This document shows positions 1 through 9,774 of a stretch of DNA of 64,000 nt, piece after piece. Made by a program: the position numbers and the translations under genes. Positions within the stretch are counted from its first letter, which is position 1. Every line of letters starts with the position of its first letter. The notes under the pieces were generated by a model that was not told the origin of the DNA, did no database searches, and saw nothing but the letters and a program-made list of their open reading frames with translations. Origin of the DNA: Clarireedia homoeocarpa (Eukaryota > Ascomycota > Leotiomycetes > Helotiales > Rutstroemiaceae); the NCBI GenBank assembly GCA_001465935.1, contig LNKV01000028.1, positions 620,001 to 684,000 on the forward strand, read 5' to 3'.

Positions 1-2002
1 AGGGTTTTCTGAGGAAGAAGAAATAACTAAAGGGCCGAATAACCACGGACTATTGTACTGAAAAGCAACAGTATCCAATTCCCGGGCCAGCCTTGAGTTT
101 CTTTTTTTGGTAGTTGTCGGGCCATTGGATCCAATTAGACGAAATGCTTTTTCTATGCGTAATTGCTAGGCAGACTATGATGCCTTAATCACCGCTAGCT
201 TCCACATCGTTCGCTAATCGTGAGTAGTGAACCCCTTATCTCCTTCGCCTGAGCCTTGGTGTCGAAAGCTACTTGCAACGCCACGTTGTCACCCCACGAA
301 TTCACATGTGGTTAGTTACTGACAAAGTACCGGCGTTGCTTAGGGAAGTAGCCTGTGCCCTTGTCGCCACCTCGGATGATAAGTATTTAAATGGCTTGTT
401 ACTTTCGACGTCGATAAGACATGTGTCGCTTTTGTATCTCTTGTAGGGCCGACACATCCACGATAACACTGCCAGTGGTTAGATTGGGGGAGAGATGCTG
501 TTCAAAACAACCCACCAAAGGTGTTCCGTTTATCCCCTGGAGAATTTACTTGAAGGATTACTCCCGCACGAACTCCGCCTCATTGGCTAGGGCTTCGAAG
601 AGATTGCGTGTGTGTTTTGAAAAAGACCAAGGAGGTATCTTCAAAAAGTGATAGGATCAGCAATTTTGTCTATGAAATGATGAGTTATGCAAAGCGGAGA
701 ATCATGATTGGATGCTTGACACCTTCAGAGAGGATGACCGTCAAGGTTATCCAACAAACGCTGGCAATTGTTCGGTACTACCTGCATTGACCAGCATGAT
801 TTTGAGACGTCCCATTTATCCTAATGCATCGTGCGGTGGGATGGTACGTATGGTAGACCACATCTGATCGAAATTCGAAGCCGGCTCAGGCAACGTTTCA
901 ATGGAATAACTTTGCGAAGAACCATTCCATCCAAAGATAAGACTACTGAACAATCCTCTACCGCCTACATAAACTCCCTCAGCATCTCAGAGCAGGGTGA
1001 CGATCGGAAACCCGGCATACACAGACGCTTGAAGCTTGGTCAGATGTGTAACTTGGAAAAGAGACGCAGTCGTCATAGAACCCAGGAAGCGCAGATTGCG
1101 AAATTGTGCATAGCCATAAGAGAAATGTTGATGAGAATCCTGCACCCGATCAACGAATTGTTCTAATCTTGGATGTGATTCCACCGATGCTTCCACTGAA
1201 CATGTAGATAGAAGGCCAACGCCAAATTCCACCTACGGTTGGATGTCAAGAATAAGGATATAACAAGACCATTGAGCGAACGGCAGGCGGCAAGCGGCAG
1301 GCGGTAAACGACAGTTGTTTTTGCGAGTCGATATTGCAAATTGACTCTACTTCTTTTCGTTCCTCATCTTCCACGCCGAAGTATGATTGAAATCAACAGC
1401 ATAGAATACAGGTAACTTAAGCTAAGTAAATTTCCCTTCTCGAAGAATGGCCTGTACATGAGCTATCCTTCACCGCCTTATTTGTGCCACGAGCTAGACC
1501 GTTTTAGTCAACCATATGCGTCGTAAATAATGTTCCGGTTCGGATTATTGTAGCATCGCCTTCTTACCTTTCCAACAGTCCTTCCATCATCCAGCACGCA
1601 TCGACGTCGACATACGCAGACATACGCCGATATACGCACAATTGTACTTGGTGACACTGCTACATCAAATACGATCACCAAACCAGCAGTTCTTGATTTG
1701 AAAGTTGATGTGACGGTGACAGAGGAAGCCAGAAATACCCCGCCGTGGGAAGTCAAGCTTCACTGTGAATGTTATGCCACCCGCAGATGCGCATCAATAG
1801 ATTGTTGTTGCCAGTTGTATCAATGCGATTTGCGATTTGATTTTACCATTGTATAATTCCATTATCTGGGCTACCTGCTTTCTCACTTTCTAATCACAGA
1901 CTTCGTGGACTGAATCTGCGGACGATACCTCTCTTTTCATGGTTTGGTCCGGATCGGATCCTCGATAACGAAAAACCAAGCATCTCTCTCCAAAACGCTA
2001 GA
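1..2002. other. Upstream region without a recognisable gene
   Basis: I see no convincing gene in the first 2 kb. The open frames are short (under 115 codons), overlap on opposite strands and show no family motif. A short G-rich imperfect repeat of a GGCAGGCGG-like unit lies near 1280-1305. The last few hundred bases are presumably promoter and 5' leader of the RIC8-like gene that starts at 2003. Confidence 0.5.
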
Positions 2003-3638
2003 ATGTCTTCCTCCTCTACCCAATTGAGCGGTGCTGGTACAGTGAACCTCTATTAAATAATACTGCTTTCGGTACGCTGATGCTTTTACTAGCAAAGTTG
2101 GCCGATGTCACCAAGACAATTGAGACTCTAGGAGCCGATCTGGAAAAGATCAGTCTTCTACCACAACGTGCGATATGCCATTCAATATAGCTTCCCATGT
2201 TTCTGCTAATTCTCTTAGAGCGAGATGAACTCTTGGAGAAATTGAAGGTTTATGGCCGCGACCCCACTAATTCAGATCCGATCTTCACTAAAGAGGTAGG
2301 TCGTACATATTTTGAGCACAAACAGAATTCTAACCGGTATATAACAGGGCATACAAATCCTGTGCCGGCATGCCTTCAATAGCCCATCTAAAACCACTTC
2401 CAGAAATGCACTTCGATGTCTTGCCAATGCCCTCCTACTAAAACCGCACACCCGTCAAGTGTTTGTTGATCTGGGTTTCGAGGCTAAGGCATGCAGTCAA
2501 CTGAAAGATGGGAACGCCGATGACGAATTTTTGATCTCGAGGATCATTTTTCTTACAACATATGATACTAAGATCGAAATTGAGGCTCTTATTGTCAAGT
2601 ATCATTTAGCGGAGATAATATTACAACGGATTTCCAGCCATGCGAAGCGGTACTTGGCGAAGAATAAGGAGATGAATCCAATGGAAGAAATGGCACTGGT
2701 TGAATCGCTCAAACTTCTTTTCAACCTCACGCACTTTTACCCGGACGGCGCCAAGCACTTTGCGCAAGCAGTACCCCATATCCTCACCATCCTACATGAG
2801 CAGACCATATTACCTTCTAAGCCCCTCGATCCCCCAATTGCTCAGCTAATCAATTCCCTGATCAACCTACCTCTTGAAGATCCTAGCAACCTGGGCGCTT
2901 TGTTTCCCAAGCCTAACTCGTACTCACCTGTCGAGCAATTCATCGAAATTCTGAGGCATTCCATCGGGGTGTACAAAGATGATGATCTCGAGCAGCTCGT
3001 AACGCCGCTTCTCACTCTTATCAGAAAAGTGTATAGCATTGCACCTCCAGAAGTATGCCAGTTTCTGCAATCACAAATTCTTCCAAGTGAAAAAGATCGT
3101 GAGCAGCCTGTTGGTCGAGGCGAATCATTATCGGCACGTCTACTTCAGTTATCCACGAATCCGATTACTCCACAGCTTCGCGAATCGATTTCAGCAATGT
3201 TCTACGAGTTGTCGGGTAAGGATGCTGCAACGTTTGTGCAAAATGTGGGCTATGGTTTCGCTTCTGGATTTCTCTTCCAGCACAATCTCCCGGTCCCCCA
3301 AAATGCATTCGAGGCATGGAGCACAGGTGACGGCCAGAAAGAAAGTGGAGAGTCAAGCCAAGCTAGCGCTAAAGCCGTAAATCCCATCACCGGACAACTG
3401 TTAGAGACTGAGGCGAAGGTGGATCTACCAGAAATGACCCAGGAAGAGAAAGAACGGGAGGCCGAGAAACTATTTGTTCTGTTTGAGAGGTAAGTACAAT
3501 TTTCTTGTTATCTAGCGCTGCGCCTAACGATTTAATAGACTCAAGAAGAACGGAATCATCAGTGCAAAAAATCCCATGGAGGAAGCGTTGCACCAGGGCA
3601 GGTTTGAAGAATTGGATGATGATGAAGATTCAGATTGA
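2003..3638 (+). CDS. ric8: RIC8/synembryn-type G-alpha guanine nucleotide exchange factor
   Basis: Predicted receptor-independent exchange factor and chaperone for heterotrimeric G-alpha subunits, acting in the cytoplasm and at the plasma membrane in growth and development signalling (family knowledge). I model five exons: 2003-2030, 2093-2167, 2219-2295, 2348-3489 and 3539-3638, giving 473 aa, close to the usual fungal length. All four introns have GT-AG ends and keep frame; intron 1 carries a CTGAT branch-like site. Recognition rests on the LPQQRDELLEKLKVYGRD start, the SKTTSRNALRCLANALL helix typical of armadillo-like RIC8 folds, the NPITGQ motif near residue 410, and an acidic C-terminus (EELDDDEDSD). 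The tiny 28-nt first exon is chosen because it restores the family-like N-terminus. It is followed on the same strand by the amidase gene, with no functional link evident. Confidence 0.88.
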
Positions 3639-4093
3639 TGACGGTTGGATGTTGAAGGTTGGCCGCATACTACAAATTAACAAAGTCAACTCTCATTTCT
3701 TGCGTGGACTGGCCGATTAGGGTCCAGTTAAAATTTTCTGGATAGTCTATAAGTTCTCGAAAGATAGCTACTTGTGTATAATTAATGAAGGCGATGATGG
3801 GATGAATAGGAATCACAGCATGTTTGAGCTAGTATGACAGCTAGTAAGCCATGGAGGGGGATCAGTGAGTATCTTTTTCGAAACCAGCAGGTGAAAGCTC
3901 ATATATCTGCAGTGTAACTTTAGCGACATAAGGTCACAAATGACTTCTCAAATTGTACATTCTCAAAATCCTGCTTAATAACATAACATACGCATGACCT
4001 GGAGTTTCCTTGACCTTGAAAATTTTGTTATTTGAAATTTTCTTGTTCTTTCTCTCTTATTTATTCTTTCATCGCAAACCGCGGCAAGATACT
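3639..4093. other. RIC8-amidase intergenic region
   Basis: This 455-bp spacer holds the 3' end of the RIC8-like gene and the promoter and leader of the amidase. I see no gene. An ATG at 4010 is in frame with the amidase but would add a hydrophobic leader not typical of this family. Confidence 0.5.
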
Positions 4094-6503
4094 ATGTCGT
4101 CTTGGGAGTCAATTGCCTCGAAAAGAGCAAAGTCAATCTTGGATAAAATACCTCTCGAGTGGCGGCTCAGTCAAGACGATCTTATATATTCCGCATCACA
4201 GACCAATCTCAAGAGTGCAATCTCAAAATTTCTCAACGAATATGAACAAAAGATCGTGAAATTGGATGCCCTGGAAATCCTTGAGATGACTCAAACTGGA
4301 AAATGGCGCGTGAAAGACGTTGTTGAAGCACACTGCAAGATTGCATGCATTGCACATCAAATCGTATGAACTTGCGATCCTTTTCTCAGTTATTTCCAGC
4401 TTTTTCGCTCGTCCATACCAAAAACAACTACTCATATCAAAGCAGAATCCTTGCCTACTTAACATTATGATTCCGGAGGCACTCGAGAAAGCACGCATAT
4501 TAGATCGACAGCATGAAAATAATACGCCTAAAGGAGTCCTTCATGGATTACCAATCAGTCTGAAAGACCAATTCCATATCAAAGGCTCTGATACTACGAT
4601 GGGGTATGTGGGGTGGATAGATACATTTGAAGGTGATAGAGAAAGTAAGAGAGTAGGAAAAGTGGATAGTGATATCGTTGCTCAGCTAGAATCGATGGGT
4701 GCTGTGGTGTTTTGCAAGGTATGGATTCACTTTCTGTAGATTTCATGGCTGCCGCTCTCAGCTTCTTCGCTACATGGATAGATCACTTTTGCTGAGGTCG
4801 CTCCACTGGTTTTTGTGTTGCATATCGGATTGTCGATGAAGCGCAAGTCGTGGTAGAGGTTTCAAGCAGCTTACGGCAGTATACTAACGGATGAAACAGA
4901 CAAGTCTGCCACAAACATTGCTGGTAAGCAAAAAACCACCTAAAGACGCATTTCCGCGTATTGATACTTGTTCTAGTACGACGAAACAGTGAATAATATC
5001 ATAGGACAAACAATTAACCCTATCAATATGCATCTCTCTTGTGGGGGTTCTTCTGGAGGTACCATTATTATCTCTCTGCAATCGTAGCCAAGCCTGACAG
5101 TGCTCTAGGTGAAGCAGCGTTGATTGCCATGGGTGGCAGCTCGCTTGGATTAGGCACCGATATTGGTCTGTTGTCGTTATTCCCAGTTTCTCGGTACTTT
5201 TTACTCATGTCTAACCTCATATCAGCGGGTTCTGTGCGTGTGCCAGCCGCATTTTGCGGCGTCTACGGGATTAAACCAAGCTCCAACCGTTTTTCCTACC
5301 GCGGTGTTGCGAATACTGTAAGTCTCAACCGGATCATTAAAATCCTCTGTGTTCGAACCGCAGCTAACAATAAATCATTTGCAGAACCCAGGTCAAACTC
5401 TTATTCCATCGGTTGTTGGATTCCTCTCTAATTCAATATCTGGCCTGGAGATCGTTATGTCGGCCCTTTTCCCACGAGCTCCCAGTTACCGCGGCCCTCA
5501 AGAATCTCTCTCATGGAATGGTAGTCAATGCATTGTATCTTCAAATACTGTGAGCGGTCCAGTAGAAAGGGGTCGGTTGAAGTTAGGAGTCATGTGGTGT
5601 GACGGAATGGTGGAGCCTCATCCTCCTGTTCGGAGAGGTTTACAAATGGTTGTGGATGCATTGCGAAATGCTGGAAATGAGGTATAGATTACTCTTACGT
5701 TTGCTAGATTCTCTAAGCTCATTCATTATTCTAGGTAGTGTTATGGGAACCGCCTTCTCATAATACTGCGGCTAGGATTCACGTATGTCCAATACCCCAC
5801 CCACTATGAATAACTTGAGATTGAAAATCAAGCAGCCGGCAGTCATGTACGCAGACGGGCATCACGATATCCAGAAGAACCTGGCCCTTTCAGGCGAGCC
5901 TATACTCGATGCCCTGAAAGAGGCTTACAAACTGAAAGAACCGATATCAGTTCTCGAATACCAGGATTTAGCATTGCAGATTCGTAACTTTAGAGAAGCA
6001 TACGCAGACTACTGGGACAGCACAGCAGGTACTGATGGTAAAACTGTGGACGCCATTCTCATGCCCACAGCTCCTCATGCTGGAATCATACCAGGAAAAT
6101 GGATTCATTTGGGTACTGAATCATCCTCTTATAACAGAAAAGACTTGAAGCTGATAAGTTAATAGCATACACTGAAGTAATCAACGTCCTTGATTATACC
6201 TCCCTTGTCATACCAGTTACCCATGCCGATAAAGAGATAGACATCCGGCCTCCATATGTACCGCGCAATGAGAATGATTGCAATAATTGGAATGCTTGTA
6301 AGTGATACTTTACAACAATCAAAGTGACTTGTTAGCTTACAATTTGTTGTACAGATGACCGAGAGGTCTATCATGGAGCACCAGTCGGTATACAAATTGT
6401 GGGTAGGGTCTGGGAAGAGGAAAAGGCTATTGGAATAGGAAAATACGTTGAGATGCTTCTGAAGGATGAGGACTCCCGAGGTGGAATGTTGGAAAGGGTT
6501 TGA
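4094..6503 (+). CDS. Acetamidase-like amidase (amidase signature family)
   Basis: Predicted amide hydrolase of the fungal acetamidase group, releasing ammonia from small amides. I model 11 exons: 4094-4363, 4446-4718, 4900-4923, 4977-5058, 5109-5165, 5226-5317, 5385-5681, 5735-5782, 5836-6112, 6166-6297 and 6355-6503. They give 566 aa, the normal length. The Ser-Ser-Lys triad is visible: Lys in GLPISLKDQ, cis-Ser in CGGSSGGEA, and nucleophilic Ser in GTDIAGSVRVPA. Further family blocks are ADGHHDIQKNLALSGEP and HGAPVGIQIVGR. The start is the Met of MSSWESIASKRA, matching family N-termini; an in-frame ATG at 4010 would add a membrane-like leader and is less likely. Odd points are the many introns, a 24-nt microexon and one 181-nt intron (4719-4899). 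The gene reads as intact. The substrate cannot be told from sequence. Confidence 0.88.
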
Positions 6504-7083
6504 GTCGGATGGTTGGCATGTTGAACCAGCCTATGATCATCAATAATACGTGGAGATGGAAATACGGGATCAGAATTCCCAGTTCTTGCTAAGGTCTAAG
6601 CAAGATAACAAGTGTGTCAGTAAAAATCACTTCCAATGTTATTTTAGCATAAGGATATTTCGTCACGATCATCAGATCACAGGCATCACATTCAAGTCAC
6701 CAGATTACAGTCACCACATCACGACCAGGAGCGAAGTCGGATAAAATCAAGCTCGTCAAATTAAAAACAAATTATACCCATTGCAAAACTACAAACAAAA
6801 ATAAATAAATAAATAATCTCATAACCAAAAAAGATGAGCCCATTGCTTGCAATAGGCCTCGCAGTCCGGTCCAGATCAAGTCCTCCCGTGTCGTAGTAGA
6901 AACGAACAAATCTAGGTCCTGTTTCTTCGAAAACAAGGAACGTCCATCCAATCAAATGTGTGGAAACGAAAATAAATAAGATTGAAAACGCACTAGCATT
7001 TTATGACAAATTGATAACACCCCAACTAAATGCATTACTCGTTGATGAATGAAGGATCAAAAATAACATTGGGCGGCGATGAT
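6504..7083. other. Convergent 3' intergenic region
   Basis: The amidase (+) and the GPI-type protein (-) converge here. Only short frames are present and I see no gene. The segment is AT-rich around 6760-6830 and is probably 3' untranslated sequence of both neighbours. Confidence 0.5.
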
Positions 7084-8178
7084 CTAGAGCATCATGATAG
7101 CACCGAATATGGCTATCAGACCGGCGAAGAACTCCCAAGCTCTAGCGACGTTCGCGATAGCGGCACCAGTAAATTGTATTGGAGCTGTGGTGGATCCAGA
7201 TGAGCCGGAGTTGGATCCGGTTCCACTGTTCCCCTCATTGTTTCCACTTGTTAGACCAGATGCTGCGCCGCTGGTTGCTGGGCCGGTGCCAGAAGTTCCC
7301 CCAGTGTTTCCACCGGTGCTTCCTCCTGTATTGCCGCCAGTATTGCCGCCAGGTTTGCCACCAGTGTTACCGCCAGTGTTACCTCCAGTAGTGGTTCCTC
7401 CAGTGTTGCCAGCAGTCTGTCCACCATTATTATGACCGTTGTCAGGCGTTTCACCTTCTTCCTTGTGTGGTGAATATCCAGGCTTGCAAGTGCAGTCGAT
7501 TGAGATATAGCTGTTGGCGTTACCAGCCCCAGCTCCGATGGCCGTGAGGTTACCGTTTCCATCAGCATCAATGATGCCAGTTCCAGCGCCATCCGCGTCA
7601 GAACCACCGTTGATCTTGGCAGCTGCCCCATTGTCGTCTTTTGGGGGTGGTGAAGGAGCACCGCGCTTGCCCGTCTTCTTGTCATTGTAGGTAGCTCCTC
7701 CTCCACCACCGGCACCAGCTGAGGTTGAGCCGGTTACGATGGATGTTCCGTCCTTCAAACAGATACAAGAAGCATTGGAGTCTGATTTTCCACCTCCGTC
7801 ACCGCCAGCTGTGGCGTTGGTTTCGCGGACTGGGGTGGGGATGGGGCGAACAGTGGTGGTGGTGGGGCGAACAGTGGTGACTACTGTGGTAGTACTAGGC
7901 TTTGGACAGTTGTTCTTGTAGCACTCGAGTTGGTATGCTGGTGGGCGAGACGCGCAGTCAGATCCGATAGGTCCACCCGGCTTGGAAGGACATTTCTCCT
8001 TGTAACAGTAGAGCTGTTCTTTGGGAGGCAGTTTGTCACAGTCCTGCTCGTATGGTGGACGAGGAGGGAGCAGCTGCGCAAGGATAGGGCTTGGGCTTGG
8101 GCTTGGGCTTGGGCTTGGACGTTGCCCCGCCACGAGAGAGGCGGCCGCAAGAGCCTGAATAAGATAGTTGGCTCTCAT
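7084..8178 (-). CDS. Secreted, repeat-rich GPI-anchored-type surface protein
   Basis: A single-exon 364-aa protein with no recognised catalytic domain. It starts with a signal peptide (Met-Arg-Ala-Asn then a hydrophobic AL-rich core ending in Ala-Gly-Gln). A short Pro-Ser-Pro-Ser tract follows, and two or three cysteine modules of the type CDKLPPKEQLYCYKEKCP and CASRPPAYQLECYKNNCP. Then come Thr/Val-rich stretches, two CxC segments (ASCICLKDG and IDCTCKPG), and a long Gly/Thr/Asn region of TGGNTGG-like repeats. The C-terminus is hydrophobic (FFAGLIAIFGAIMML) after a small-residue stretch, as expected for a GPI-attachment signal. The likely site is the cell wall or outer membrane leaflet. Function is unknown; the paired CYKxxCP modules suggest a structural or adhesive role (inference). 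Confidence 0.8.
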   Translation of the reverse strand: MRANYLIQALAAASLVAGQRPSPSPSPSPSPILAQLLPPRPPYEQDCDKLPPKEQLYCYKEKCPSKPGGPIGSDCASRPPAYQLECYKNNCPKPSTTTVVTTVRPTTTTVRPIPTPVRETNATAGGDGGGKSDSNASCICLKDGTSIVTGSTSAGAGGGGGATYNDKKTGKRGAPSPPPKDDNGAAAKINGGSDADGAGTGIIDADGNGNLTAIGAGAGNANSYISIDCTCKPGYSPHKEEGETPDNGHNNGGQTAGNTGGTTTGGNTGGNTGGKPGGNTGGNTGGSTGGNTGGTSGTGPATSGAASGLTSGNNEGNSGTGSNSGSSGSTTAPIQFTGAAIANVARAWEFFAGLIAIFGAIMML

Positions 8179-9613
8179 AGTTGATTAGTTTATTAAGTAA
8201 AAAGAGTGTAGGGTGCCCAGAGGACAAAAATGTATCTCTCAAAAAAACAAAAAAAGAACGACCACAAGTTGGAATTTGGAATGCCTATGCGGATGAGTCT
8301 TGAGGACGAGTGTTGGGAAGTTCAAGATGGCAAGAATATGATGCCATGTTTATAGTCATTTTCACCAAGTGGCTAGTCAGTCATGAAGAATGTATTTTCC
8401 ATCAACAATCGTCTTCATTGGCTAGGAATCTGACGAGGTTGTTTGTTTACTTGCGAGGAATGTGCACTCTTTTTCGGAAAATTTTCAAGCACTCTGGAAA
8501 TGGAGAGAACCGGGAGAGAGAATGTAGTGGAGATACGCAGCCTTGGCATCTAGGCAACATTTTGTGTTTGGAATCTGGTGTGCGCATTCCGTGAGGTTCA
8601 CACCCACTTAGAATCTTGTTTTACCTTTTCTGAAGGGGGTTTGTGTTCTTCTTAGATATGGGGATGTAGGAGCAAGTCTTCTCCTGGCGTGGGGCTTTTC
8701 GCGCCGCTGCTTGGAACAGCTTGGCTCCCTTCATACAAAGATTTTCAAATGATCCCAACTTTGGATAGTCGTATGCATCTGATTGTTAATGGTACATTAC
8801 GAAATTCCATTGCTCTGAGGTCACCAAATACTATCTCTTAACAGAACAGGGCACATGAAAGACTCCATAGGATTTCGTTGTCTACCTCAGGACCGCGCAA
8901 CTAGAACCATCTTTCTGTCTATAAAGGCCGAGAACACTGAGAGGCGTGACTTTTGAACCACTCATCAACAGCGATTCTATCATTCAAGGCAATTGTCTTT
9001 CGTCTCTGCCAAAGATACAAAGAGACTGGTTGTGATTACACGTAGCAGATCTTGGGACAACTGATAGATGCTAGAATAAGCTTGGGGGTAATCGAGTAGC
9101 TAGGTAGACAATAGTAAACACTGTCGAGACATTGCGATGAAATGCTATATTACATCAAGATCTTGTTGAAAACGCTGCATCAAAGCTTAGCTGGAGATTC
9201 AGCCCTTACTCGTTGACCAACCCGGACATTGAAATCTCAATACCCTAAATTCAGTAACTGGGTATCGATCTGCGATAGGGATTTCTCAAAGACGATAGAT
9301 TTGAACGTTCAATTACAACAGAATCGTGATTAAAGAATCATTCAGAGCAAATTTCTCATATGTCGGTTCAGATACTATCCCTCCCCCTCCCCACCTATAA
9401 ATTTAACCTTTGTCCGGGGGGGGGGGGAAGAAGTATACCTTGATGTTCCAAGTCCCCACCCCCTTCGCCTAACGACTCAGCCACCTCACCTAGAACTATC
9501 GGATATGGGGCGCAGCACATGAATAGACAACTTCCAGTGTTTAAGAGAGCCAATGACCGTACGTATCTCATGAATTACCGGAAAGGAACCGCGAATACAG
9601 TCGATAAAAGCAG
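8179..9613. other. Divergent intergenic region with promoter-like elements
   Basis: This region lies between the divergent GPI-type gene and the VIT/VWA gene. I find no convincing gene. TATAAA-like boxes occur at 8920 and 9396. A run of 12 G lies at 9416-9427. The box at 9396 may serve the VIT/VWA gene, with a leader running into the splice donor at 9614. Confidence 0.45.
9396..9402 (+). promoter_or_regulatory. Possible TATA box of the VIT/VWA gene
   Basis: The sequence TATAAAT follows a CT-rich stretch. It lies about 215 bp upstream of a spliced-looking leader and about 370 bp upstream of the chosen start codon. The assignment is by position only. Confidence 0.3.
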
Positions 9614-9658
9614 GTAAGTTGAAAGCTAACACGGTGACTCAAGTTACACTACGCCTAG
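9614..9658 (+). other. Probable 5'-UTR intron of the VIT/VWA gene
   Basis: A GTAAGT donor, a GCTAAC branch-type sequence and a CCTAG acceptor delimit a 45-nt intron just upstream of the chosen start codon. It contains no part of the chosen reading frame, so it would be a leader intron. Confidence 0.5.
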
Positions 9659-9670
9659 GCAACCATCTCC

Positions 9671-9764
9671 CACAGCTACTTAAGCATCAAGCTTCTGCTA
9701 CTCTTCCAACTGTCTCTCACAACTACTTGAGCATCTACTTTCTGCTATTCTTCCAACCAACTTC
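9671..9764 (+). repeat. 47-bp imperfect tandem duplication in the leader
   Basis: Two adjacent copies with a period of 47 bp are visible, each starting CACARCTACTTRAGCATC and each containing TTCTGCTAYTCTTCCAAC. They lie in the leader immediately before the ATG at 9775 and are in frame with it. This explains why the longer open frame from 9619 has a repetitive, unconserved N-terminus. Confidence 0.7.
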
Positions 9765-9774
9765 ATCTACCATA

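Noticed and set aside
7251..7715. 154-codon frame on the minus strand
   Set aside because: It overlaps the GPI-type gene in another frame; its composition is a by-product of that gene's repeats.
8920..8926. TATAAAG box followed by a leader-like CATCA sequence
   Set aside because: No open frame with support follows, so no gene is called.
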